A DNA stretch of 64,000 nt from Propionibacteriaceae bacterium AM104-82 (GTDB lineage: Bacteria > Actinomycetota > Actinomycetes > Propionibacteriales > Propionibacteriaceae), in assembly GCA_027658995.1 (NCBI GenBank), contig JAQDQK010000008.1, forward strand, positions 62,001 through 126,000. The letters are read 5' to 3'. Positions 18,802 through 26,778 of the stretch are shown in pieces. The notes under the pieces are model-generated. The model worked only from the letters and a program-made list of their open reading frames with translations. It searched no databases and was not told the DNA's origin. Position numbers and translations under genes: made by a program. Positions within the stretch are counted from its first letter, which is position 1; every line of letters starts with the position of its first letter.

Positions 18802-21090
18802 TCAGCCGATAGTTGCGTCCGCGCCGGGACCGGCGCCGTTCCCGTTGCCGTTGGTCGATCCGCCGCCGGGTTCCTTGGTGGGTTCCTTCGTCGGTTCCTT
18901 GGTGGGTTCCTTCGTCGGCTCCTTGGTCGGTTCCTTCGTCGGCTCCTTGGTGGGCTCCTTCGTCGGCTCCTTGGTGGGCTCCTTCGACGGCTCCTTGGTC
19001 GGTTCCTTCGACGGCTCCTTGGTCGGCTCCTTCGACGGCTCGGTCGACGGGGTCGGCGTCGGAGTCGGGCGTGCCGACTCGGTCTTCTTCTCCGTCGGCT
19101 TCGCCGTCGGGCGCCTCGTCTCCTCGACCTTGCCCTTCTGCGCCTTGATCGGCTTCGCCTCGTCGAAGTCCTGGACGGGCATGCCGTCCGAGGCCGCCTT
19201 CATGAAGTCGACCCAGGTCATCAGCGGGTAGGACGAACCGAAGAAGGTCGAGTCCTGCGGGCGCTTGTAGACCTCGAGGTCCTCGTTGCCGCTGTCTCCG
19301 GCCACGAACATCACGGCGGTGGAGATCTGCTTGGTGTACCCGACGAACCACGCCGAGGTGATCGCATCGTCGACGCCGTTGGTGCCGGTCTTGCCGGCGA
19401 CGGGGCGCTCAAGCGAGGCGGCGCGGCGGCCGGTGCCCTCCTCGACCACCGAGGTGAGCGAGTCGGTCACGTTCGCGGCGACGTTCTGGTCGATCGTCTG
19501 CTCGTTGGGCTTCTTCGCCTCGTAGATGACCTCACCGTTGCGGTCGAGCACCTTCGAGACGATGTGGACCGGGTTGCGCTTGCCCGAGTTGGCGAGCGTC
19601 GCGTAGGCGTTTGCCATGTTGGTGGGGCTCACCTCGGCCGAACCGATCGCGACACGGTTGACGGGATCCCAGCCTGCCGCGGTCGGGGCCCCCGCGTCGT
19701 TGGCCGCCTGGATGACCTGCTTCGGGCCGTCGTCCATCTGCGTGGTGAGGTCGACGAAGGCCGTGTTGATCGAGTCGGCGGTCGCCTTGCGCAGCGTGAC
19801 CGGGCCGTACTGGTGGCTGAACTCGTTGCGGATCGGCTTCGAGTCGCCCTTCGGCGTGAACGTGTCGCCGTTGAAGACCGACTTCAGCGAGAAGCCGTTG
19901 CGCAGGCCCGCGACGGTGGCGAAGGTCTTGAAGGTGGACGCGGCCGGTCGATCCGTGGTCGCCCAGTTGCGGCTGTTGGCGACGTAGTCGGCCCCGCCGT
20001 ACTGCGCGAGCAGTGCGCCGGTCGCGGTGTCGACAGAGGCGATCGCGACGTGCAGGTCGGCCGGGTTGGGGTCGCCCTTCGCCTTGTCCGCCGCCTGCGC
20101 GGTGTACTGCTGGGCGGTCTTGACGGCGGCGTCCTGCATCGACTTGTTGATGGTCGTGATGACCCTGAGCCCGCCGCCCTGGACCTCGGCCTCGGAGAAC
20201 CCGAGCTTGCCGAGTTCCTTCTCGACCTCGCGGATCAGGAAGCCCTTGGTGCCGCCGTAGCGGTTGTTCACCGGCACCTCGGGGAACTCGGGAAGCTTGG
20301 GGTGCGCCTCGTCGTACTGGGCCTGGGTGATGGCACCCATCTCGAGCATGCCGTCGAGGACGTACTTGTAGCGGCCGTAGAGCCGGTCGAGCTTCTCCTG
20401 GCCGCCCGACGGGTTGAACCCGGCCGGGTTGTTGAGGATGGCTGCCAGCGCGGCCGACTCGGCGACGCTCAGTTCGCCAGCGGGCTTGAGGAAGTAGGAC
20501 TTGGCGGCGGCCTGGATGCCGTAGGCGCCGCGGCCGAAGTAGATGGTGTTGAGATAGCCCTCGAGGATCTGCTCCTTGGTCATCTCGCGGCCCATCTTGG
20601 TGGCGAGCATCAACTCCTTGACCTTGCGCTTCATGGTCTGTTCGGAGTCGAGGTAGAGGATCTTGATGTACTGCTGCGTGATGGTGGAGCCGCCCTGCAC
20701 CTCGCCGCCGGTCGCGATGGACCAGGCGCTGCGCAGGATGCCGGTCACGGAGAACCCGGGGTCCTCCCAGAAGCTGCGGTTCTCGGCCGCGACGACGGCG
20801 TCCTTCACCATCTGCGGCATCTCGTCATAGGTGAGGTTGACGCGGTTCTGGACGGCGAGCGAACCGAGTTGCTCCTTGCCGTCCTGGTAGTAGATGAACG
20901 TCGTCTGGGTCTGGAAGTCGCTGTTGGGGTCGGGAAGCTTCGTGGTGGTGTAGAGGTACGCGACCGTGCCGATGCCGCCGAGCCCCAGCACGATGAACAT
21001 CACCAGGAAGGTGACGCCGATCCGGCCCCAGATCCTCCTCGCGCGCGATTTCGTCTTCTTACCGCGCTTCGCCTTGCCTGCTTTAGCCAT
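18802..21090 (-). CDS. ponA: Bifunctional class A penicillin-binding protein
   Basis: A 762-residue peptidoglycan glycosyltransferase/transpeptidase. A basic cytoplasmic tail and a membrane helix at about 22-46 are followed by the GT51 domain. GT51 motifs are AAENRSFWED with E103, QGGSTITQQYIK, and EGYLNTIYFGRGAYGIQAA. The transpeptidase domain has SxxK at S385-TFK388, SxN at S440-IN and KTGT at 567. The last 85 residues are a Pro/Thr tract with at least ten TKEP/SKEP repeats, probably a wall-embedded tail. The ATG at 21088-21090 has GAGGA 6 nt upstream and overlaps a small upstream frame by 8 nt. It is the main polymerase for lipid II here. Confidence 0.95.
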   Translation of the reverse strand: MAKAGKAKRGKKTKSRARRIWGRIGVTFLVMFIVLGLGGIGTVAYLYTTTKLPDPNSDFQTQTTFIYYQDGKEQLGSLAVQNRVNLTYDEMPQMVKDAVVAAENRSFWEDPGFSVTGILRSAWSIATGGEVQGGSTITQQYIKILYLDSEQTMKRKVKELMLATKMGREMTKEQILEGYLNTIYFGRGAYGIQAAAKSYFLKPAGELSVAESAALAAILNNPAGFNPSGGQEKLDRLYGRYKYVLDGMLEMGAITQAQYDEAHPKLPEFPEVPVNNRYGGTKGFLIREVEKELGKLGFSEAEVQGGGLRVITTINKSMQDAAVKTAQQYTAQAADKAKGDPNPADLHVAIASVDTATGALLAQYGGADYVANSRNWATTDRPAASTFKTFATVAGLRNGFSLKSVFNGDTFTPKGDSKPIRNEFSHQYGPVTLRKATADSINTAFVDLTTQMDDGPKQVIQAANDAGAPTAAGWDPVNRVAIGSAEVSPTNMANAYATLANSGKRNPVHIVSKVLDRNGEVIYEAKKPNEQTIDQNVAANVTDSLTSVVEEGTGRRAASLERPVAGKTGTNGVDDAITSAWFVGYTKQISTAVMFVAGDSGNEDLEVYKRPQDSTFFGSSYPLMTWVDFMKAASDGMPVQDFDEAKPIKAQKGKVEETRRPTAKPTEKKTESARPTPTPTPSTEPSKEPTKEPSKEPTKEPSKEPTKEPTKEPTKEPTKEPTKEPTKEPTKEPTKEPTKEPGGGSTNGNGNGAGPGADATIG
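18880..19035 (-). repeat. Coding tandem repeat: TKEP/SKEP units in the PonA tail
   Basis: A 12-bp unit encoding T/S-K-E-P is repeated about 13 times in frame. Such runs are prone to length change, so tail length may vary between strains. Confidence 0.75.
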
Positions 21091-21325
21091 GAATGTCCTC
21101 GACCCTCGTCTGCCTGCCCGCTGCGCGCTCTGCGTGCCCGGGTGAGCCTGCCTCGATGATGTGGCGCCCCCTGGCGCGTGCCGCGTCGACGCCCGCAACG
21201 ACCACCGTCAGGGGGTCGTGGGCGTCGCCGTCAGCCGCGCGGAATGCGCACGACGACGGCCGCACGGAGCCGGGTTCGGCTCGTCGTTGCGGCGCGAAAA
21301 ATCGTCGTTCGCGCGTGGACCACAT
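21083..21325 (-). CDS. Possible 80-residue leaderless reading frame coupled to ponA
   Basis: An ATG at 21323-21325 lies 6 nt after a TACCCT box, and the frame runs 80 codons to a TAA that overlaps the ponA start by 8 nt. The product begins MWSTRERRFFAPQRR and is arginine-rich, with a later segment DPLTVVVAGVDAARARG. I do not recognise it. Codon third positions are mostly G or C, but the first third is less so. It may be a small protein, or a translated leader whose ribosomes feed ponA. It does not resemble Rv0049, the mycobacterial neighbour of ponA1. Confidence 0.4.
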   Translation of the reverse strand: MWSTRERRFFAPQRRAEPGSVRPSSCAFRAADGDAHDPLTVVVAGVDAARARGRHIIEAGSPGHAERAAGRQTRVEDIHG

Positions 21326-21331
21326 GCATCC

Positions 21332-21337
21332 AGGGTA
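21332..21337 (-). promoter_or_regulatory. -10 box TACCCT upstream of the 80-codon frame and ponA
   Basis: TACCCT is followed by 6 nt (GGATGC) and an ATG. It is the best promoter candidate for ponA. Confidence 0.45.
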
Positions 21338-21348
21338 AGCGCGGACGG

Positions 21349-21373
21349 CAAAAACCCCGTCCTCCTGGGGTGC
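21349..21373 (-). terminator. Rho-independent terminator with T-run
   Basis: On the minus strand ACCCC and GGGGT pair around an 8-nt loop and are followed by TTTTT. It ends the transcript of the membrane gene at 21515-22081. The remaining DNA up to 21514 shows nothing recognisable. Confidence 0.6.
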
Positions 21374-21514
21374 CGAACGCTTCGACCACGGTCGTCGAAG
21401 GGGGCCTCAGCACCCCGACCCTGGGCGGGTCTCCGGCGTCTCGACCCCGAACCCGAACCGCCGAAGGACCCACCAGAGCCGGCGGGCCGATGGGGCCGAA
21501 TCCCGGTCGAGGCG

Positions 21515-22081
21515 TCAGCCCTGGCTTCCCCGATGCGGGGCGTCGTAGGGCGGCCACTCTGCTTCGGTGTCGGCCGCCTCGGTGTCGTCGTCGGGACCGG
21601 GCTGCGTCGGCAGCGACGGCTGTTCCGCCGGGGCGTCAAGCAGCCTGATCCCGAAGAGTTCTCCGCTCACCCGGAACTCGCCGCTCCAGGTCCGCACGAC
21701 CAGGAAGACGAAGATCGCCGCGAACAGGCCCGACACGACGGCGACGACCACGCCCCCTTCCACGCCGGACAGCCCCGCGGCCACGCAGATCGCCACGAAG
21801 CCGAGGGCAAGCAGCCCCATCGACAGGCGCACCACCCATGGCCGGAGCATCGCGTAGGCGTCGAGCGCGTGCGGTGCGATCCTCGGGTGCTTGGCCAACA
21901 GGATGGTGGACAGCGAGCCCGCGATGCAGGGCAGGATCAGGGCGCCGACGGCGTCGGGGAGGCTGCGCGCGATGGCCAGTCCGTACCCGAGCCCGAACAG
22001 CGTCGTGAAACCCGAGGCGACGGTCGCCACCCACCAGGTCGGCGAGCCGCCCCTGATGTTCTTCAGCGCGTCCCTGCTCAT
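21515..22081 (-). CDS. Small membrane protein of unknown function
   Basis: A 188-residue protein with four or five membrane helices between residues 14 and 135 (for example PTWWVATVASGFTTLFGLGY and VVVAVVSGLFAAIFVFLVV). An acidic, proline-rich cytoplasmic tail ends PPYDAPHRGSQG. I do not recognise the family. The frame opens 8 codons earlier, but the ATG at 22079-22081 has GGGAGG just upstream. It lies 61 nt downstream of mscS on the same strand and ends at a T-run terminator, so the two are probably co-transcribed. Confidence 0.75.
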   Translation of the reverse strand: MSRDALKNIRGGSPTWWVATVASGFTTLFGLGYGLAIARSLPDAVGALILPCIAGSLSTILLAKHPRIAPHALDAYAMLRPWVVRLSMGLLALGFVAICVAAGLSGVEGGVVVAVVSGLFAAIFVFLVVRTWSGEFRVSGELFGIRLLDAPAEQPSLPTQPGPDDDTEAADTEAEWPPYDAPHRGSQG

Positions 22082-22142
22082 GGCACCTCCCTCACGCGCG
22101 CTCACTATCGCATCGTGCCAGGCCAGCGGCAGATGGGAAGGC

Positions 22143-23015
22143 CTAGGTGAGCGTCGCTCCAGGCAGGATCGGGCCGCGGATGCCCGCCTCGGCCAGCGCC
22201 CGCTGGGCGCGCTCGCGGATCGCGCGGGTCGGCCCCCACTGCTGGTCGGGCCCCGTCTTGATGCTGATCTGCATCGTCATGGTTCCCGCCGACATCGACC
22301 CGACGCCGAGCACCTTCGGCTCCTCGAGCAGCTTCTCGGCCCACTCGGGCTCCTGCGCCATCGACCCGACGGCCTTGCGCAGAACGGCCTGGACCTGCTC
22401 CGGGTCGGCGTCGATCGCGACCGGGATGTCGATGACGGCAGTGGAGAAGCCCTGCGACACGTTGCCGAGCGTCAGGACCTCGCCATTGCGGACGTACCAG
22501 ACGGTGCCCGACGGATCGCGCAGCTTCGTGACGCGCAGCGTCACCTCCTGCACGGTGCCGGTCAGGTCCCCGACCTTGATCAGGTCGCCGACGCCGAACT
22601 GGTCCTCCGTGAGCATGAAGATGCCTGACAGATAGTCCTTCACGAGCGACTGCGCCCCGAAGCCGAGCGCCACGCCGCCCACACCCGCCGACGCGATCAG
22701 CGGCGCCATCGGGACACCCCAGATGGCCAGCACCGTCAGCAGCGTGATGACGACGAGCACCACGTCGACGACGTTGCGCAGCAGCGACCCGAGCGTGGTG
22801 AGGCGCTGCTTCTGGCGCGCCGACGACAGCCCCGCGGCCTTGTCGAGCATCTTGCGGGTACGCGATCCGGGCTCCGCATCGCTGGCCACCGGGGCCGAGC
22901 GGACGGTGAGGGCGCGCACGGTGCGGCGGATCGCGAACAGCAGCACGAATCTCAGCACCAGCGCGATGGCCAGCACGATCCCGCTCATCAGCAGCTTGTC
23001 CCAGAAGTCGTCCAT
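22143..23015 (-). CDS. mscS: Small-conductance mechanosensitive channel MscS
   Basis: A 290-residue MscS-family channel that releases solutes on hypo-osmotic shock. Three membrane helices are followed by the pore-lining segment GVGGVALGFGAQSLVKDYLSG (residues about 112-132), then the beta domain FMLTEDQFGVGDLIKVGD and GTVQEVTLRVTKLRDPSG. The C-terminal domain begins PVAIDADPEQVQAV. It is close to the length of E. coli MscS (286). The ATG at 23013-23015 has a near-consensus CAGGCT box 6 nt upstream and may be leaderless. It is divergent from cca. Confidence 0.93.
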   Translation of the reverse strand: MDDFWDKLLMSGIVLAIALVLRFVLLFAIRRTVRALTVRSAPVASDAEPGSRTRKMLDKAAGLSSARQKQRLTTLGSLLRNVVDVVLVVITLLTVLAIWGVPMAPLIASAGVGGVALGFGAQSLVKDYLSGIFMLTEDQFGVGDLIKVGDLTGTVQEVTLRVTKLRDPSGTVWYVRNGEVLTLGNVSQGFSTAVIDIPVAIDADPEQVQAVLRKAVGSMAQEPEWAEKLLEEPKVLGVGSMSAGTMTMQISIKTGPDQQWGPTRAIRERAQRALAEAGIRGPILPGATLT

Positions 23016-23121
23016 GTCACCAGCCTGCCAGGCGTCGCTTCCATCGCGGGGAGCCGCTCGCCGCGGTGGACGGTCGAGCCCTACGGTCGCCGTCCGGGGC
23101 GACCGGTCATCGGCGACCGCG

Positions 23122-23127
23122 TAGACT
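23122..23127 (+). promoter_or_regulatory. -10 box TAGACT of cca
   Basis: TAGACT, a strong actinobacterial -10, lies 8 nt before the GTG at 23136. Translation is probably leaderless or nearly so. Confidence 0.5.
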
Positions 23128-23135
23128 TACCCCCC

Positions 23136-24575
23136 GTGCCCAGCCTGACCCAAGCCCAGACCAACGCGATGCAGGAACTGCTGCGCATCGCGCCGGTCAT
23201 AGACGACCTCGGCCGGCTCTTCACCGACGCGGGCCACGAGATCTACCTCGTCGGCGGCTCCGTGCGCGACGCGCTGCTCGGCGTCCTGGGCCACGACCTC
23301 GACTTCACCACCTCCGCCTCGCCCGACGAGACCGAGGCGCTGCTGAAGAGGTTCACGCCGACCACCTGGGCGATCGGCAAGGAGTTCGGCACGATCGGGG
23401 CCCTCAAGAAGTCCGACGGCGCACAGTGGCAGATCGAGGTCACCACCTTCCGCGCCGACGTGTACCGCAGCGAGTCACGCAAGCCCGAGGTGGCCTTCGG
23501 CGACACCATCGACGGCGACCTGATCCGCCGCGACTTCACCGTCAACGCGATGGCCATCAACCTGGCGACCAAGGCCTTCGTCGACCCCTACGGCGGCCTG
23601 GACGACCTCGCAGACGGCATCCTGCGCACCCCGTCGACCCCCGAGGTCAGCTTCTCCGACGACCCGCTGCGGATGCTGCGCGCCGCGCGCTTCTCCGCGC
23701 GCCTCGGCTTCACGGTGGCCCCCGACGTCGTCAAGGCGATGAAGGACATGGCCGAGCGGATCGACATCGTCTCGGTCGAGCGCATCCAGGCCGAGCTGAC
23801 CGGCCTGCTGCTCACCGACGAGCCGCGCGAGGGCATCGACCTGCTGGTGCGCACCGGGCTGGCCGACCGCTTCCTTCCGGAACTGCCCGCGCTGCAACTC
23901 GAGGTCGACGAGCACGCCCGCCACAAGGACGTCTACCAGCACTCGCTCACGGTGCTCGACCAGGCGATCGAACTCGAGAAGGCCCGCGGCCACCAGCCAG
24001 ACATCGTCAACCGGCTCGCGGCGCTGCTGCACGACATCGGCAAGCCCCCGACCCGCAGGTTCGAGGGGGCGAAGGTCACCTTCCACCACCACGACGTGGT
24101 CGGCGCGAAGATGGTCACCAAGCGCCTCAAGGCGCTCAGCTACCCCACGCACGTCGTGAAGTCCGTCGCGAAGCTGATCGACCTGCACCTGCGCTTCCAC
24201 GGCTACTCCGACGGCGGCTGGACCGACGCGGCCGTGCGCCGCTACGTGCGCGACGCCGGCGACGAACTCGAGCGGCTCCACATGCTGACCCGCGCCGACT
24301 GCACCACCCGCAACCGGCAGCGCGCCACCCGGCTCCGCCGCGCCTACGAGGAACTCGAGTGGCGGATCGACGAGTTGGCCGCGCAGGAGGAACTCGACGC
24401 GCTGCGGCCGCACCTCGACGGCACCCAGATCATGGAGGTGCTCGGCCTGAAGCCCGGCCGCGAGGTCGGACAGGCCTACGCGTTCCTGCTGGAGCACCGC
24501 ACCGAGCACGGCCCGATCCCCGAGGACGAGGCCGTCGAGGTGCTGCGCGCCTGGTGGGCCGAGCGCAACGCCTAG
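23136..24575 (+). CDS. cca: CCA tRNA nucleotidyltransferase with HD domain
   Basis: A 479-residue enzyme that adds or repairs the 3' CCA of tRNA. The class II head has LVGGSVRDALLG followed by HDLDFTTSA with the metal-binding DxD (residues about 30-55), then RRDFTVNAMAINL and DPLRMLRAARFSARLGF. A C-terminal HD phosphohydrolase domain carries HSLTVLDQAIELE and LAALLHDIGKPPTR. This arrangement matches actinobacterial PcnA/Cca (Rv3907c in mycobacteria, close to the origin). Start is GTG. Its TAG stop overlaps the stop of the convergent kinase gene through the tetranucleotide CTAG. Confidence 0.95.
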   Translation: MPSLTQAQTNAMQELLRIAPVIDDLGRLFTDAGHEIYLVGGSVRDALLGVLGHDLDFTTSASPDETEALLKRFTPTTWAIGKEFGTIGALKKSDGAQWQIEVTTFRADVYRSESRKPEVAFGDTIDGDLIRRDFTVNAMAINLATKAFVDPYGGLDDLADGILRTPSTPEVSFSDDPLRMLRAARFSARLGFTVAPDVVKAMKDMAERIDIVSVERIQAELTGLLLTDEPREGIDLLVRTGLADRFLPELPALQLEVDEHARHKDVYQHSLTVLDQAIELEKARGHQPDIVNRLAALLHDIGKPPTRRFEGAKVTFHHHDVVGAKMVTKRLKALSYPTHVVKSVAKLIDLHLRFHGYSDGGWTDAAVRRYVRDAGDELERLHMLTRADCTTRNRQRATRLRRAYEELEWRIDELAAQEELDALRPHLDGTQIMEVLGLKPGREVGQAYAFLLEHRTEHGPIPEDEAVEVLRAWWAERNA

Positions 24576-26197
24576 CGCTTGAACGAGCCCGCCGAGTCCG
24601 ACCCGGTCGAGGCGACGCAGTAGAACATCCGGCTGCCGGTGGCGAACGCCGCCTCCGACGGGGGAAGCACCTGCAGGTCGACCTCGTCGATGCCGAGGCC
24701 CGTGTACTCCTCGAGCGCCGCGCTCGTGCAGGTGGCCTGCACCGCGGGATCCTCCAGCACGTCGTCGATATTGGCCGACGCGACGTCGTCGGTGAGCGAA
24801 CCCATCCGGTAGGCCTCCCACGGGTGCGGGTCGGCGCAGGAGGCCTCGCGGTAGGTGTAGTAGCCGCTGATCGAGACCAGGCCGCCGAAGCAGATCGGCT
24901 CGGCGGGCGCGAGGCTGCCGTATTCCGCGCCCTCACCGCTCGGTTCCGGTGAGATCGACGGGCTGGGCGACAGCGAGGGCTCCGTGGACGGTGTCGTGCC
25001 GGGCGTCTGGCTGCCTGCGGGCTTGTTGGTGTCGGTGCGCGCGGGCGGTTCCTCCGCCGTCTGCGTCGGGCCGTTGACGAGTTGCCTGCCGATCGCGACT
25101 CCCCCGCCTCCGAGGGCGACGGCGAGCAGCACGCCGAGCACGATCGGCCACGCGCGCCGCGGCCGGGTCGGCCCGTCGATCGAGGCGAACTGTGCGACGG
25201 GTGCGGGGGACGGCGCGCCGAGCGGCGGAGGCTGCAGCGGCGGGCGCTGCCCGCCCCCTGAGCCGCCGGACGGGGCGAGCGGGAAGCGCTGCTGCTGCAG
25301 GCCCGGCGTCATCCGGGTGACCTCGCCACCTGCGAGCACGTTGTGGGATCTGCCGAGTTGGCCGCGCAGGTCGAGCAGCGCGGAGTGCAGTTCGGCGCCG
25401 TCGGCGAAGCGGTGCTCGGCCTGGGGTGCGGTCGCGCGCCAGATGATGTCCAGCAGCGGGTCGGCGCCGGCGACGTGCGGGGCGGGCGGCAGCGGCCGGT
25501 AGAGCGACTGAATGATCTCGGCGACGGTCTGCGGCGACCCATCGTCCTTCTGCCGCGGCGCGTAACCGGTCAGCACCGAGTAGAGGGTCGCGCCGAGTGC
25601 CCACACGTCCGCCCTCTTGGACGGGGTGGCCTGCTCGAACGCCTCGGGCGCCGCGTAGGCGGGGGTGAGGGCCTCGAGCGTGACGGACGCCTCGCCGTGC
25701 GCGGGAAGCGCGGCCAGGCCGAAGTCGCCGAGCCGGGGCGTGCCGTACGGGTCGATCAGGATGTTGGAGGGCTTGATGTCGCGGTGCAGGATGCCCTTCT
25801 CGTGCGCGGCCGCCAGCGCGCTGGAGATCGCGATGCCGAGTTCCAGCACGTCGGGCGGGGGCATCGGGCCGCTGCGCTTGACGAGTTGACCGACCGACCC
25901 GTTGTCGCACAGTTCCATCACGAGGTAGGGGCGGTTGTCGCGCGTGGTCCCCGCGTCGATCAGCGACACGACGTGCGGGTGCGAGGAGATCAGCGCCGAC
26001 GCGGTCGCCTCGCGCAGGAACCGCCGCCTGTTGCGCTCGTCGTCGAGCACGCGTGAGTCGATCTTGATGGCGACGTCGCGGTCGAGGGAGGCCTGCCGTG
26101 CGCGGTAGACCGTCGCGAAACCGCCCTTGCCGATCGCCGCCCCCAGATCGAAGCCGGGCACGAGGCCGCCCGGTTCGTGGGAGACGCGGTCGGACAT
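24572..26197 (-). CDS. Membrane Ser/Thr protein kinase with septum-formation-type sensor domain
   Basis: A 541-residue PknB-type kinase. The catalytic domain (about 15-280) keeps the glycine loop GKGGFATV, K45 in VAIK, the catalytic loop HRDIKPSN with D140, and DFG at 158-160. A Pro/Gln-rich juxtamembrane stretch (295-345) leads to one helix at about 350-370. The extracytoplasmic part starts with a Thr/Pro/Ser linker and ends in a roughly 100-residue domain with four cysteines (ICFGGL, ASCADPHPWEAY, ATCTSAALEEY, MFYCVAST). This pattern resembles the Septum_form domain rather than PASTA repeats. It would sense an external signal near division sites (inference). AGGAG precedes the ATG. It is convergent with cca. 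Confidence 0.9.
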   Translation of the reverse strand: MSDRVSHEPGGLVPGFDLGAAIGKGGFATVYRARQASLDRDVAIKIDSRVLDDERNRRRFLREATASALISSHPHVVSLIDAGTTRDNRPYLVMELCDNGSVGQLVKRSGPMPPPDVLELGIAISSALAAAHEKGILHRDIKPSNILIDPYGTPRLGDFGLAALPAHGEASVTLEALTPAYAAPEAFEQATPSKRADVWALGATLYSVLTGYAPRQKDDGSPQTVAEIIQSLYRPLPPAPHVAGADPLLDIIWRATAPQAEHRFADGAELHSALLDLRGQLGRSHNVLAGGEVTRMTPGLQQQRFPLAPSGGSGGGQRPPLQPPPLGAPSPAPVAQFASIDGPTRPRRAWPIVLGVLLAVALGGGGVAIGRQLVNGPTQTAEEPPARTDTNKPAGSQTPGTTPSTEPSLSPSPSISPEPSGEGAEYGSLAPAEPICFGGLVSISGYYTYREASCADPHPWEAYRMGSLTDDVASANIDDVLEDPAVQATCTSAALEEYTGLGIDEVDLQVLPPSEAAFATGSRMFYCVASTGSDSAGSFKR

Positions 26198-26313
26198 GAC
26201 TCTCCTTGGCTGTGGGTGGCGTCACGGCGGGCATCGGACATCCGCTCGGAGTCTATCCGCCGGTCGGTTCCCCGCGTGATAGTTGAGATTTCACCGAAAG
26301 GCGTTGTTGGATA

Positions 26314-26319
26314 TATGCT
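26314..26319 (+). promoter_or_regulatory. -10 box TATGCT and ATGC/GCAT inverted repeat at the marR start
   Basis: TATGCT lies 6 nt before the ATG at 26326. ATGC (26315-26318) and GCAT (26324-26327) form a small inverted repeat around the start, a plausible autoregulatory operator. Confidence 0.45.
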
Positions 26320-26325
26320 TGCTGC

Positions 26326-26778
26326 ATGCACATAAACCAGGGGCTGTCTGAGGAACTGTTCCGACTGTTCACCAACATCGGGCACGCCAACCACAACTCC
26401 CCCGTCAAGCCGGCGCTCACGCCGATCCAGTACACGCTGATGCTGACGATCGCGGCGCGCCCCCGACGCGGCACCGACCTGGTCGGCGTCGTCGGGCTTG
26501 ACCAGTCGACCATCTCGCGCCGGATCGCCCAACTGTGCGACGCGGGCCTCGCGGAGCGGATCCCCGATCCCGACGACGGCCGCGCGCAACTGGTGCGCCT
26601 GACGGACGCGGGCGTGGAGATGGTGGAGGGCGAGCGCGCACGACGCGTGCGCACCGTCACAGACGCCCTGGACGAGTGGGAGGACGAGGAACGCGCAGAC
26701 CTCGCCCGACTGCTCGCACATCTGAACGAAACGCTTGAGGCCCGACGCGGCCAGGCCACTAAGGAGCCACGTGTCTGA
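26326..26778 (+). CDS. MarR-family transcriptional regulator
   Basis: A 150-residue dimeric winged-helix regulator. TPIQYTLMLTIAARPRRGTDL is followed by the recognition helix region VVGLDQSTISRRIAQLCDAGLAER and the wing RIPDPDDGRAQLVRLTDAG. The C-terminal helix is for dimerisation. It overlaps the downstream MFS gene by 8 nt, so the two form an operon. It most likely represses itself and the exporter, and a small ligand that the exporter removes would relieve repression (typical for the family). Translation is leaderless. Confidence 0.92.
   Translation: MHINQGLSEELFRLFTNIGHANHNSPVKPALTPIQYTLMLTIAARPRRGTDLVGVVGLDQSTISRRIAQLCDAGLAERIPDPDDGRAQLVRLTDAGVEMVEGERARRVRTVTDALDEWEDEERADLARLLAHLNETLEARRGQATKEPRV

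Noticed and set aside
18783..18806. GCTGAC/GTCAGC inverted repeat at the ponA stop as terminator
   Set aside because: The stem is only 6 bp with a 12-nt loop and overlaps the stop codon, so support is weak.
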